Positions 34,746-43,185 are shown, counted from the stretch's first letter. The stretch is DNA of 64,000 nucleotides from Mesorhizobium shangrilense (GCF_028826155.1 NZ_JAQGPN010000001.1:4461001-4525000); one strand, 5' to 3'. Made by a program: numbers and translations. The notes: generated by a model from the letters alone, not told the origin.

Positions 34746-35528
34746 CTACCGCCCCTTCCAAACCGGGTCGCGCTTCTCCGCGAACGCCTTGAAGCCCTCC
34801 ACGCCGTCCTCGGAGTCGTAGAGCATGTCCACCGTGCGGAACTTGCGCTTGGTGATCCAGTTCATCGCATCCTGGAAGGTCATGGATTCAGCTTCGCGCG
34901 CCACCTCCTTGATCGCGGCGAAGACGAGAGGCGGGCCGGAGGCGAGCAGTCGCGCGACCTCCCAGACTCGATCCTCCAGCCTGTCCTTCGGCAGCACCTC
35001 GTTGACGAGGCCCCAACGATGCGCCTCGGCGACATCCATCCAGCGCCCCGTCAACAGGAGGTCCATGGCGACATGGTAGGGGATACGCTTCGGCAGCTTC
35101 ACCGTTGCCGCATCGGCCAAGGTCCCGGCGCGGATTTCAGGCAGAGCAAAGGAGGAGTGGTCCGAGGCGTAGATCAGGTCGCATGAGAGCGCCAGTTCGA
35201 AGCCGCCGCCGACCGCCATGCCGTTGACGCAGGCGATCACCGGCTTGTTCATGTCACGCAGTTCCTGCAGCCCGCCGAAGCCGCCGACGCCGTAGTCGCC
35301 GTCGACCGCGTCACCCTCCGCCGCCGCCTTCAGGTCCCAACCCGCCGAGAAGAATTTGTCGCCGGCCGTCTTCACGATCGCAACGCGCAACTCCGGATCG
35401 TCGCGAAATGCCTTGAAGGTCTCCCCCATGAGGCGCGACGTCCTGAGGTCGATCGCATTGGCCTTCGGACGATCGAGCGTGATCTCCACAATCGCGCCCT
35501 CGCGCCGGGTGGTGATGACATCCGTCAT
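34746..35528 (-). CDS. caiD: Enoyl-CoA hydratase, crotonobetainyl-CoA hydratase (CaiD)-like
   Basis: 260 residues of the crotonase fold: oxyanion-hole segments FSAGWDLKA and NGMAVGGGFELALSCDL, then FALPEIRAGTLADA. The C-terminus FAEKRDPVWKGR is the same as I remember for E. coli CaiD, which favours carnitinyl-CoA/crotonobetainyl-CoA interconversion. Last gene of the carnitine operon, starting within the stop of the ADP-forming CoA ligase (ATGA overlap). Confidence 0.88.
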   Translation of the reverse strand: MTDVITTRREGAIVEITLDRPKANAIDLRTSRLMGETFKAFRDDPELRVAIVKTAGDKFFSAGWDLKAAAEGDAVDGDYGVGGFGGLQELRDMNKPVIACVNGMAVGGGFELALSCDLIYASDHSSFALPEIRAGTLADAATVKLPKRIPYHVAMDLLLTGRWMDVAEAHRWGLVNEVLPKDRLEDRVWEVARLLASGPPLVFAAIKEVAREAESMTFQDAMNWITKRKFRTVDMLYDSEDGVEGFKAFAEKRDPVWKGR

Positions 35529-37930
35529 GAAGGGACTCCTGCAACGGGTGGGTTTCCCTTCCCCTCGAGGGAAGGGTGGCCGGACAAAGTCCTGGCGGGT
35601 GGGATTGCCGCGGCCGCACTCTGCGGCTCGGTGACACCTTCTGCATGTACCCCCTCCGGCCGCTTTGCGGCCACCTCCCCCGCAAGGGGGGAGGACGGGA
35701 CGAGCAACGCATCCGCGACCCAGGCGCCCTGCCCTTCGGCGCAGACGATGAGCGGGTTGATGTCCAATTCTTCAAGGCGATCGGCATTCTCAAGCGCGAA
35801 ATCAGCGACACGCGCGATCGCGTCGATAGCGGCGGCGAGATCAGCGCGCGGCCATCCCCGATACCCATCGATCAGCGGAAACATTTTTAGCCCGCGCAGC
35901 GCCTGCTCGATCTCTGCGCGCGAGGCAGGCAGGATCAGCGTCGCACTGTCCTTCAGCAGTTCCACCAGCACGCCGCCCGTACCGACTGTCATCACCGGTC
36001 CGAACAAAGGGTCGTGCTTGATGCCTACGATGAGCTCGGCAATGCCGCCCGTGATCATCTTCTCGACATAGAGGCCCGTGCCGAGACCCTGGAGCGCCTC
36101 GGCCGCCATCCGAACTACCGCCTCGTCATGGAGGTTCAGCCGGACCGCACCCGCCTCCGACTTGTGCGCGATGCCGAGCGCCTTCAGCGCGACGGGGAAG
36201 CCGAGCGTGGCGGCGGCTGCAACGGCTGCGTCGGGGCCGTCGGCGCGCATGCCTTCCGGGATGACAAGGCCAAACTCGCGCAGCAAGGACTTTGTGGCGG
36301 CCTCGTCCGTCGCGCCTTCCCCCTCCCCCTTGAGGGGAGGGTGCTCGGACAAAGTCCGGCCGGGTGGGGTCGCTGCGGAAGCGCGGGGCGTCTCGTTTCT
36401 GCCCAGCGATGGTGCGGATGGGCGGTTATTCGCGATAGCCTCAGAACGCTCCGCCAAGGTGTCGCGCGCTTCCGAGGCGACCCCACCCGGTCGGCCTTCG
36501 GCCGACCACCCTCCCCTCAAGGGGGAGGGAGCCCGCCACGCCCCTCCTATGAACGCGGCCGCCTGCGCAGCATCGAACGCCTCCGCGATGCCGTGGATCG
36601 GCGCGATACCGCGCGCCAGCAGGTCAACTGCGTGGGCTTCGGAAAGGTTTTCGAGCATGGAGGCGACAATTGCGCCCTTCGCGCTATTTGCCTTCAACGC
36701 GGCTTCGAAGGCGCGCACCGTCGCCCACCAGTCGGCATCGGAACAGCGGTCCGTGCGCGGAAAATCGAGCACCAGCAGGTTGAGATCGAACCCGCCCGAG
36801 ACCATCGCCGAGAAAGTCGCGGTCATGGCCGGCTCGTTGTTCCAGATGTAGGTGTTGTAGTCGAGCGGGTTGGCGACGGCGACCATCGGCCCGAGCGTCG
36901 CCTGTATCCGGGCGCGATGCTCGTCCGTCACCTTCGGAAAGTACACGCTGCGCCCTTCCGCCGTGTCGGCCATCACCGAAGCCTCGCCTCCCGAGCAGCT
37001 CATCGAGGACAGGGCATAGCCTGTCAGCGGCCCGACCGCATGCAGCAGCTTCAGGGTTTCGAGGAAGGAGGGGATCGTATCTACACGCGCGATGCCGAGC
37101 CGCGTCAGAAAGGCGGAGGATGCCGCATCTGAGCCGGCGAGCGACGCCGTGTGCGAGACGGTCGCCGCGCGCGCCTTTTCCGAGCGGCCGACCTTCATGG
37201 CGACGATGGGCTTGCCAAGCTCGTGGGCGCGCAGGGCGAGCCTTTGGAAGCCATCGACACTGTCGAACCCCTCAATGTGCAGGCCGAGCGCAGAGACCCG
37301 CTCGTCCTCCAGCAGGCCGAGCGCCATCTCCGAGAGCCCGGTCTGCGCCTGGTTGCCGGCCGTCATCAGGAAGGCGACGGGAAGGCCGCGCTGTTGCATC
37401 GTCAGGTTGCAGGCGATGTTGGAGGATTGGGTGATGATGCCGACACCGCGCTCGCCTTTCCCGAGCCGCCGGCCCCCGTGCTGATCGGGCCACAGGAGCG
37501 CGCCATCCGCATAGTTGATCAGGCCGTAGCAGTTCGGGCCGATCACCGGCATTTGCCCGGCGGCCTCCACGAGTTCGCACTGCAGCCGCTCGCCATCGTC
37601 GTCGTAGTCGCCGGTCTCGCGGAAGCCAGCGGCAAAGCAGATCGCGCCGCCCGCCCCCATCTCCCGGAGTGCGCGCACGACATCGATCGTCAGGAAGCGG
37701 TTGACGCCGATGAAGGTGGCGTCCGGCGCATCGGGAAGATCGGCCACCGTCCTGAAGGCCCGCAGCCCCTCTACCTCAGCCCTGGTCGGGTGCACCGGCC
37801 AGATGTCGCCTGCAAACCCCATCTTGAGGCATTGCTTGATCACATTGGCGCCGAAGGCTCCCCCGCCGACCACGGCGACGGATTTCGGGCGTAGCATGCG
37901 GGAAAGGTCGCGGGTCCGGGGGCGGGTCAT
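35525..37930 (-). CDS. ADP-forming acyl-CoA synthetase with two in-frame repeat insertions
   Basis: 801 residues from the ATG at 37930, overlapping the DUF2161 stop (ATGA). Domains: CoA-binding Rossmann (about 10-140), CoA-ligase domains to about 465 with the phosphohistidine candidate His260 in VSHTASLAGS, then an ATP-grasp domain (about 545-745; SEAGAVRLNL, GGIAELIVGI, ELDINPLIV). This is the NDP-forming acetate-CoA ligase family, reversible between acyl-CoA plus ADP and acid plus ATP. Residues about 467-540, between the two halves, and 746-801, the whole C-terminus, are encoded by palindromic repeats and replace normal linker or tail sequence. In this operon the substrate is probably gamma-butyrobetaine, crotonobetaine or carnitine. 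Confidence 0.9.
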   Translation of the reverse strand: MTRPRTRDLSRMLRPKSVAVVGGGAFGANVIKQCLKMGFAGDIWPVHPTRAEVEGLRAFRTVADLPDAPDATFIGVNRFLTIDVVRALREMGAGGAICFAAGFRETGDYDDDGERLQCELVEAAGQMPVIGPNCYGLINYADGALLWPDQHGGRRLGKGERGVGIITQSSNIACNLTMQQRGLPVAFLMTAGNQAQTGLSEMALGLLEDERVSALGLHIEGFDSVDGFQRLALRAHELGKPIVAMKVGRSEKARAATVSHTASLAGSDAASSAFLTRLGIARVDTIPSFLETLKLLHAVGPLTGYALSSMSCSGGEASVMADTAEGRSVYFPKVTDEHRARIQATLGPMVAVANPLDYNTYIWNNEPAMTATFSAMVSGGFDLNLLVLDFPRTDRCSDADWWATVRAFEAALKANSAKGAIVASMLENLSEAHAVDLLARGIAPIHGIAEAFDAAQAAAFIGGAWRAPSPLRGGWSAEGRPGGVASEARDTLAERSEAIANNRPSAPSLGRNETPRASAATPPGRTLSEHPPLKGEGEGATDEAATKSLLREFGLVIPEGMRADGPDAAVAAAATLGFPVALKALGIAHKSEAGAVRLNLHDEAVVRMAAEALQGLGTGLYVEKMITGGIAELIVGIKHDPLFGPVMTVGTGGVLVELLKDSATLILPASRAEIEQALRGLKMFPLIDGYRGWPRADLAAAIDAIARVADFALENADRLEELDINPLIVCAEGQGAWVADALLVPSSPLAGEVAAKRPEGVHAEGVTEPQSAAAAIPPARTLSGHPSLEGKGNPPVAGVPS
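35556..35695 (-). repeat. Palindromic repeat, copy B, C-terminus of the CoA ligase
   Basis: About 140 bases with imperfect inverted arms. Translated in frame as SSPLAGEVAAKRPEGV through RTLSGHPSLEGKGN, it supplies the last 56 residues or so of the ADP-forming ligase. The stop codon and the overlap with the next start lie just beyond the repeat, so the coupled junction survives the insertion. Confidence 0.85.
36317..36532 (-). repeat. Palindromic repeat, copy C, between domains of the CoA ligase
   Basis: About 216 bases. The outer arms (CCCTCCCCCTTGAGGGGAGG and its near complement) match copies A and B; the loop is about 75 bases longer. Translated in frame as SPLRGGWSAEGRPGGV through RTLSEHPPLKGEGEG. 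It sits exactly at the linker between the CoA-ligase and ATP-grasp halves, where extra residues should be tolerated. Confidence 0.85.
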
Positions 37931-38664
37931 GAGGTCGCCGTAGCCGGGTCGGATGGAGGCTCGCCATGCGCAGCCGATGCGAGGCTCTCGATCTCGAAGG
38001 CGTAATCGTCCATCGCCCTCGTTCCCTTGGGGCTCAAGGCATAGATGCCGACCGCGGTCCGCTCGAACCACCCATAGTGGTTGTCCGCCATCATGCGCCG
38101 GGCATGGGCGATCCGGGTCTGCCGCGCGACCTCGGCAGCCTTGGTAGGTCCCAGATCGCACAACAGCTTGAGGCAGCGCAGCGCCTCCTGGCGATAGCCG
38201 GTCACAAGGTTGCGCCGGACGGCCCCACCGCGATTGGGGTCCCCGACCAGCCTGGCGAATTCACGCAGCAAGCGCGTCTTGCGGGGCTTCGACTGGCGCG
38301 GCTTGTAGGGCGCCGGGTCGCAGTGGATCTCGACGAAGCCGTCGGCAAGGCGCACGGAGATCAGGCCGAGGCCGAGCCGCCTGCAAAGCGCGTTGTTGTC
38401 GGCCAGCGCCCTCAACCAGGCGCGGCCCGCGCCGCGCGGAACGGCGACATAGACCGCATCGGTGAGCGCCTGCCGCTGAATCGCCTGATGGAACAGCGAC
38501 AGCGAGAAGCCGGCCTTGAGCTCGACGATCACCGGCTCTTCGCCGTCGCGCATCGCCACGACATCGGCAGCGCCCACCTCGCCCTTGACCGTGTAGCCCT
38601 GCCCCTCGAGCAAGCGCTTCACGGGCGGGTAGAGGTCGGTTTCCCTGATGCCAGACTTCGCCAT
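37927..38664 (-). CDS. DUF2161 family protein, PD-(D/E)XK nuclease-like
   Basis: 245 residues. The N-terminal 125 residues look like a PD-(D/E)XK fold: Glu in ETDLYPPVKRLLEGQGY, then Asp in GAADVVAM and the E-x-K of VIVELKAGFS (about 47-51). The C-terminal part (ALRCLKLLCDLGPTKAAEVA) looks like a winged helix. Function unknown to me. It lies between the acyl-CoA dehydrogenase (seven bases) and the CoA ligase (four-base overlap), so it is made with the carnitine operon although nothing suggests a metabolic role. Confidence 0.85.
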   Translation of the reverse strand: MAKSGIRETDLYPPVKRLLEGQGYTVKGEVGAADVVAMRDGEEPVIVELKAGFSLSLFHQAIQRQALTDAVYVAVPRGAGRAWLRALADNNALCRRLGLGLISVRLADGFVEIHCDPAPYKPRQSKPRKTRLLREFARLVGDPNRGGAVRRNLVTGYRQEALRCLKLLCDLGPTKAAEVARQTRIAHARRMMADNHYGWFERTAVGIYALSPKGTRAMDDYAFEIESLASAAHGEPPSDPATATS

Positions 38665-38671
38665 GCAGTCC

Positions 38672-39835
38672 CTAGCCCCCGACGGCCCTCAGCAGCGCCC
38701 GGCTGATAATGTGACGCTGGATTTCGCTCGTGCCCTCCCAGATACGTTCCACCCGTGCGTCGCGCCAGATGCGCTCCAGCGGAAGATCGTCCATCAGCCC
38801 CATTCCGCCGTGGATCTGGATCGCCTCGTCGGCGACGAATGCCAGCATCTCGGTCGCCTTCAGCTTGGCCATCGCCATGTCCTGGTCGGTGACGGTGCCG
38901 GCATCGTATTTCCAGCCGGCCTCGAGGATCATGAGCTCCGCCGCCTTCAATTCCTTGGCCATGTCGGCAAGCTTGAACGACACGCCCTGGAACTTGCCGA
39001 TCTGCTGCCCGAACTGTTCGCGCTGGGCGGCATATTCGATGGCGTGCCCCAGCGCACGGTCGGCGCGGCCGAGGCAGGTAGCGCCCACCTGCAGGCGCGT
39101 CGCGCCTAGCCAGGAGTTCGCCACTTCAAAACCCTTGTGCACCTCGCCGAGGATCTGCTCTTTCGGTACCCGACAGTCGTCGAACTCGAGGATCGAGTTG
39201 GTGTAGCCGCGATGCGAGACGTTGCGGTAGCCATCGCGCACCGCAAACCCCTTGGTGCCCTTGTCGACGAAGAAGGCGGTGATCTTCTTGCGCTTTCCGC
39301 GCGGCGTCTCCTCCTCGCCCGAGGCCATGAAGCAGATGGCGAAGCCGGCGATGTCGGCGTGGCTGATGAAGTGTTTTGTTCCGTTCAGCAGCCAGTCGCC
39401 GCCCTTCTCCACGGCGGTCGCCCGCATGCCGCGCAGGTCCGAGCCGGCGCCCGGCTCTGTCATGGCAAGGCAGTCCCAGGTTTCGCCGCGAATGCAGGGG
39501 TACAGGTACTTTTGCTTCTGCTCGTCGCTCCCGGCGAGCAGGATGTTCGAGGGCCGCGCCACGCAGGTCCAGTGTAGTGCGTAATTCGCCCTGCCGAGCT
39601 CCTTTTCGTAGAGCAGCCAGGTCAGCGTATCGAGACCCGCCCCTCCGACCTCGACCGGCATATTGGCGGCGTAGAGACCGGCGGCGATCGCCTTCGCCTG
39701 CAGTTCTTTGACCAGATCCATGTGCAGGTGGCCGGAGCGTTCGACCTCCCGTTCGTGGGGATAGAGCTCGTTCTCGACGTAGGACCGGGTCGTGTCGACG
39801 ATGAGCTGCTGTTCTTCGGTGAGCCCGAAATGCAT
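38672..39835 (-). CDS. Acyl-CoA dehydrogenase, probably gamma-butyrobetainyl/crotonobetainyl-CoA (CaiA-like)
   Basis: 387 residues, standard ACAD length. N-terminal helical domain, the FAD/substrate loop AMTEPGAGSDLRGMRA near 130-145, the middle beta domain and the C-terminal helices with QIHGGMGLMDDLPLER. The general base is not certain by eye. It forms an alpha,beta double bond on an acyl-CoA with electrons passed to ETF. Neighbours CaiD, carnitine dehydrogenase and BKACE point to betaine acyl-CoA; a generic short-chain substrate is the alternative. Confidence 0.9.
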   Translation of the reverse strand: MHFGLTEEQQLIVDTTRSYVENELYPHEREVERSGHLHMDLVKELQAKAIAAGLYAANMPVEVGGAGLDTLTWLLYEKELGRANYALHWTCVARPSNILLAGSDEQKQKYLYPCIRGETWDCLAMTEPGAGSDLRGMRATAVEKGGDWLLNGTKHFISHADIAGFAICFMASGEEETPRGKRKKITAFFVDKGTKGFAVRDGYRNVSHRGYTNSILEFDDCRVPKEQILGEVHKGFEVANSWLGATRLQVGATCLGRADRALGHAIEYAAQREQFGQQIGKFQGVSFKLADMAKELKAAELMILEAGWKYDAGTVTDQDMAMAKLKATEMLAFVADEAIQIHGGMGLMDDLPLERIWRDARVERIWEGTSEIQRHIISRALLRAVGG

Positions 39836-39839
39836 GGGG

Positions 39840-40916
39840 TCAGCCCTTCTTTTTCGTCGCCTTTACAGCCTTCTTCGGCTTCGTGGCCCTCGCCTTGGCG
39901 GCGGCGGCAGAACCGCCCGCTCCAGTCTTGCCGAGTTGCCTGACATAGTCCTTGTGCAGCGCGCCCGCGCCCCACCCCTTGCCGCCGTTCTGTGTCGACA
40001 ACGCCTCCATGATGGCGACAAGATTGTCATCGCGGATCTTTTCCAGCTCGCGGATCGACCATTTTGAGGACTGCTCGTCCGACTGCGTGGCGATCAGGTC
40101 CACCAGTTCGTCGTTGAACTCCGGCACGTCCATCAGCTTCGTCCATGGCCACGAGAGGCAGGGCCCGAACTGGGCCATGAAGTGACGCATGCCCGCCTCG
40201 CCCCCGGCGATGCGGTAGACCTGGAACATGCCCATCTGCGCCCAGCGCAGGCCGAAGCCGTAGCGCATGATGTCGTCCAGTTCCTCGACCGTGCAAATGC
40301 CATCCTTGACCAGCCACAGCGCCTCCCGCCACGCCGCCTCCAGCAGGCGGTCACCGACGAAGGCCTCGATCTCCTTGCGGATCACCACCGGCTTCATGCC
40401 GATCGAGGCATAGATCTCGCTGGCCAGTTCGATCGCCTCGGGCCACGTGTCCCTGCCCCCGACGATCTCGACCAGCGGAAGGAGATAGACGGGATTGAAC
40501 GGATGGCCGACGACCAGCCGCTCGGGATGGTTCTTCATCGCCACCTGCATGTCGGTCGGCTTGATGCCGGACGTGGACGACCCGACCAGCGCACTCGACG
40601 GCGCGTGCATGTCTATCTCGGCCAGCACCTTGTGCTTGAGGTCGAGCCGTTCCGGCACGCTCTCCTGGATCAGGTCCGCGTCCGCCACCGCCTCGGCGAT
40701 GGTCTTGGCGTAGGTGATCTTGCCTTCCTTCGGCAGGCCATTCGTCGCCATCCGCTTGTACGCCCGCCGTGCGCCGCGCATGACCTCGCCGACCTTGCGC
40801 TTGGCTTCGGGGTCGGGGTCGTAGATGGAAACGTCGATGCCGTTCAGCACAAGGCGGGCAACCCAGCCCGCACCGATCACGCCGCCGCCGATGCAGGCCG
40901 CCTTGGAAATGCTCAT
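39840..40916 (-). CDS. lcdH: L-carnitine 3-dehydrogenase
   Basis: 358 residues of the 3-hydroxyacyl-CoA dehydrogenase fold: NAD motif GGGVIGAGW (10-18), VPERLDLKHKVLAEID, and GHPFNPVYLLPLVEIVGG with the catalytic His. The C-terminal helical domain ends near residue 330. It oxidises carnitine to 3-dehydrocarnitine with NAD. Many rhizobial relatives carry a C-terminal thioesterase domain; here it is absent and the last 28 residues are a Lys/Ala/Pro-rich tail (GSAAAAKARATKPKKAVKAT), similar in style to the tail of the acyl-CoA ligase at 15383. Confidence 0.92.
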   Translation of the reverse strand: MSISKAACIGGGVIGAGWVARLVLNGIDVSIYDPDPEAKRKVGEVMRGARRAYKRMATNGLPKEGKITYAKTIAEAVADADLIQESVPERLDLKHKVLAEIDMHAPSSALVGSSTSGIKPTDMQVAMKNHPERLVVGHPFNPVYLLPLVEIVGGRDTWPEAIELASEIYASIGMKPVVIRKEIEAFVGDRLLEAAWREALWLVKDGICTVEELDDIMRYGFGLRWAQMGMFQVYRIAGGEAGMRHFMAQFGPCLSWPWTKLMDVPEFNDELVDLIATQSDEQSSKWSIRELEKIRDDNLVAIMEALSTQNGGKGWGAGALHKDYVRQLGKTGAGGSAAAAKARATKPKKAVKATKKKG

Positions 40917-40957
40917 TGCTCTGCCTCCACTTCACGGAGGCAACAGCGTTCTACGTC

Positions 40958-41114
40958 GCCCCCCTCTGTCCTGCCGGACATCTCCCCCTCAAGGAGGGAG
41001 ATTGGCGGTTGAATTGCTGACGCCCGTTCTGCACCGTTGGCGATTGGCGAAACCTTTGCGGCAGGGCTATCTCCCACCTTGAGGGGCAGATGTCCGGCAG
41101 GACAGAGGGGGGTG
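40958..41114. repeat. Palindromic repeat, copy D, intergenic in the carnitine operon
   Basis: Two inverted arms of about 46 bases, nearly perfect (CCCCCCTCTGTCCTGCCGGA at the outer edge, then CATCT and CCCCTCAAG cores), around a 65-base loop. It shares the CCCCTCAAGG core with copies A-C but is better paired. The transcript would fold as a long hairpin between the BKACE and carnitine dehydrogenase genes, which could act on mRNA processing or stability. Confidence 0.85.
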
Positions 41115-41141
41115 CAAAGTTGCGCCAACATAGTGCGCGCC

Positions 41142-42059
41142 TTACGCCTTCACCGGCGCGCGCTTGGTCAAATTGAGCTTCCTGCGGACCTCATCCGGCC
41201 CGAGCACGCGCGCGCCCATGTTGGATACGATGCTCACCGCTCGCTCGACGAGTTGCGCATTGGTGGCGAGCACGCCCTTGTTCAGCCAGAGGTTGTCCTC
41301 CAGTCCGACGCGCACGTTGCCGCCCGCCAGGACAGCCGCCGCAGTATAGGCCATCTGGTTGCGGCCGAGCGAGAAGGCGGACCAGGTCCAGTCCTCTGGC
41401 ACGTTGTTGACCATCGCCATGAAGGTATTGAGATCGTCCGGCGCGCCCCACGGCACGCCCATGCAGAGCTGCACCAGGGCATCGGCCTTCAGCACGCCCT
41501 CGGACACGAGCTGCTTGGCGAACCACAGATGGCCCGTGTCAAAGGCCTCAATCTCCGGTTTCACCCCCATCTCCGTCATCATGCCGCCCATGGCGCGCAG
41601 CATGCCCGGCGTGTTGGTCATGACGTAGTCGGCCTCGTTGAAGTTCATCGTGCCGCAATCGAGCGTACAGATCTCCGGGAGGCATTGCCGGACATGCTCG
41701 ACGCGGTCCGAAGCGCCTCCCATATCCGTGCCCTGCTCCCTGAGCGGCAGCGGGCTTTCGACCGGGCCGAACACCATGTCGCCGCCCATACCGGCCGTGA
41801 GGTTCAGCACCACGTCCACATCGGCAGCGCGGATGCGCTCCGTCACCTCCCGATACAGATGGACGTCGCGGCGCGGCTTTCCCGTCTCGGGATCGCGCAC
41901 ATGGCAGTGCACGATCGCAGCTCCGGCCTTCGCGGCATCGATAGCCGCGTCGGCGATCTGCTTCGGCGAGCGCGGAACGTGCGGACTGCGGTCCTGGGTG
42001 CTGCCCGAGCCGGTGACGGCGCAGGTGATGAACACCTCGCGGCTCATTTCGAGCGGCAT
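41142..42059 (-). CDS. BKACE family 3-keto acid cleavage enzyme, probably dehydrocarnitine cleavage
   Basis: 305 residues of the DUF849 TIM-barrel family. The zinc ligands His51 and His53 are in IVHCHVRDPETGKPRRD, followed by NLTAGMGGDM, and the late glycine-glutamate segment VRVGLEDNLW. BKACE enzymes transfer the beta-keto acid carbon skeleton to acetyl-CoA; next to carnitine dehydrogenase the expected reaction is 3-dehydrocarnitine plus acetyl-CoA to betainyl-CoA plus acetoacetate. First gene of the minus-strand operon, divergent from the CdhR-like regulator. Confidence 0.92.
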   Translation of the reverse strand: MPLEMSREVFITCAVTGSGSTQDRSPHVPRSPKQIADAAIDAAKAGAAIVHCHVRDPETGKPRRDVHLYREVTERIRAADVDVVLNLTAGMGGDMVFGPVESPLPLREQGTDMGGASDRVEHVRQCLPEICTLDCGTMNFNEADYVMTNTPGMLRAMGGMMTEMGVKPEIEAFDTGHLWFAKQLVSEGVLKADALVQLCMGVPWGAPDDLNTFMAMVNNVPEDWTWSAFSLGRNQMAYTAAAVLAGGNVRVGLEDNLWLNKGVLATNAQLVERAVSIVSNMGARVLGPDEVRRKLNLTKRAPVKA

Positions 42060-42137
42060 GATATCCTCCCATGCAGTTCCAGTTGGATCATCCCCCGCCT
42101 TGCTAACCCTTGCTTTGCATTTTACGAATCCCGGTTG

Positions 42138-43115
42138 ATGAAACGCGAAACGCCCTCGATCTTCCAGGCCGAACGGACGCCGCTCCGCCTGACTTTCCTG
42201 ATCTTCTCAGGCGCCTCTATCATGTGCGTGGCCTCGGCTATCGACCCGCTGCGCGCCGCCAACCGCATCGCCGGCGAAATCCTGTTCGACTGGCAGGTCG
42301 TCTCGCTTGACGGTACGCCCCCGGTCACCACGTCCGGCCTGCCCGTCTCCGTGAGCGGACGCCTCAACGCGGCAGACCGCCCGGACGTGCTGGTCATGGT
42401 CGGAGGTTTCGGCACGCGCGATCTCGGGACGCCGGCGCTCAACACCGCGATACGGCGGGTCGCGCGATCGGCGCGCGCCATCGGCGGCATCGAAGCGGGC
42501 ACCTGGCTGCTCGGTCATGCCGGTTTGCTGGAAGGCAGGACAGCGACGACCCACTGGGAGGATCTCGAGGATTTCGCCGCGGCCTTTCCGGGCGCCGACG
42601 TAAGGCCAGACCGCTACGTCATCGACGGTCCGGTCTTCACGTCGGGCGGCGCCTCGCCGACCTTCGACCTGATGCTGCACCTCATCCGCTCCCGCCTTGG
42701 AATGGCCGTGGCGCTCGATGTGGCCAGCGTCTTCATCTACGACCAGGCGCGCGCCGCCACCGACGCGCAGCCGCTGGTGTCGCTCGGGCGGCTGGACGGG
42801 TATGACGCCAGGCTCGCGCAGGCGATCCGTCTGATGGAAGCACATGTCGACCAACCGCTGACCGTTGCCGCGATTGCCCGCCGAACGGGCGTGACCGCAC
42901 GTACGCTGGAACTCATCTTCCAAAAGTCGATTGGCGAAACGCCAGGCGCCTACTATCACCGGCTGCGCCTGAACGCGGCGCGGCGCCTCGTGCTCGACAC
43001 GGCGGTGCCCATGGCCGACATCGCCGCGCGCACGGGTTTCTCCAGCGCCTCCGCCTTCTCACGCGCCTTCTCGGCGATGTTCGGCAGGTCGCCGGTGACG
43101 ATGCGGCGAGGTTGA
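42138..43115 (+). CDS. GlxA/CdhR-type AraC-family regulator of carnitine degradation
   Basis: 325 residues from ATG 42138 ([16 protein letters not shown]). N-terminal class I amidotransferase-like domain (residues about 15-200; [27 protein letters not shown]) that senses ligand without a catalytic triad, and two AraC helix-turn-helix motifs near 225-325 ([36 protein letters not shown]). This architecture is that of CdhR, which activates carnitine dehydrogenase genes in pseudomonads, and of GbdR. The divergent placement beside the BKACE-lcdH operon supports that role. Confidence 0.9.
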   Translation: MKRETPSIFQAERTPLRLTFLIFSGASIMCVASAIDPLRAANRIAGEILFDWQVVSLDGTPPVTTSGLPVSVSGRLNAADRPDVLVMVGGFGTRDLGTPALNTAIRRVARSARAIGGIEAGTWLLGHAGLLEGRTATTHWEDLEDFAAAFPGADVRPDRYVIDGPVFTSGGASPTFDLMLHLIRSRLGMAVALDVASVFIYDQARAATDAQPLVSLGRLDGYDARLAQAIRLMEAHVDQPLTVAAIARRTGVTARTLELIFQKSIGETPGAYYHRLRLNAARRLVLDTAVPMADIAARTGFSSASAFSRAFSAMFGRSPVTMRRG

Positions 43116-43148
43116 ACGCACACCTTGGTTTGAGGACTGGGTTTGGTA

Positions 43149-43172
43149 TGGTATATATCCCAGTATATATCA
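43149..43172. promoter_or_regulatory. Putative VapBC operator
   Basis: Inverted repeat TGGTATATA-N6-TATATATCA, nine-base arms with one mismatch, ending three bases before the AGGAGG ribosome site of the antitoxin gene. AT-rich palindromes here are usual binding sites for VapB or the VapBC complex, giving autorepression. Confidence 0.6.
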
Positions 43173-43185
43173 TCAGGAGGTGCGC

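Noticed and set aside
40958..41114. A rho-independent terminator splitting the carnitine operon
   Set aside because: The palindrome is far longer than a terminator, has no U-tract and belongs to a repeat family.
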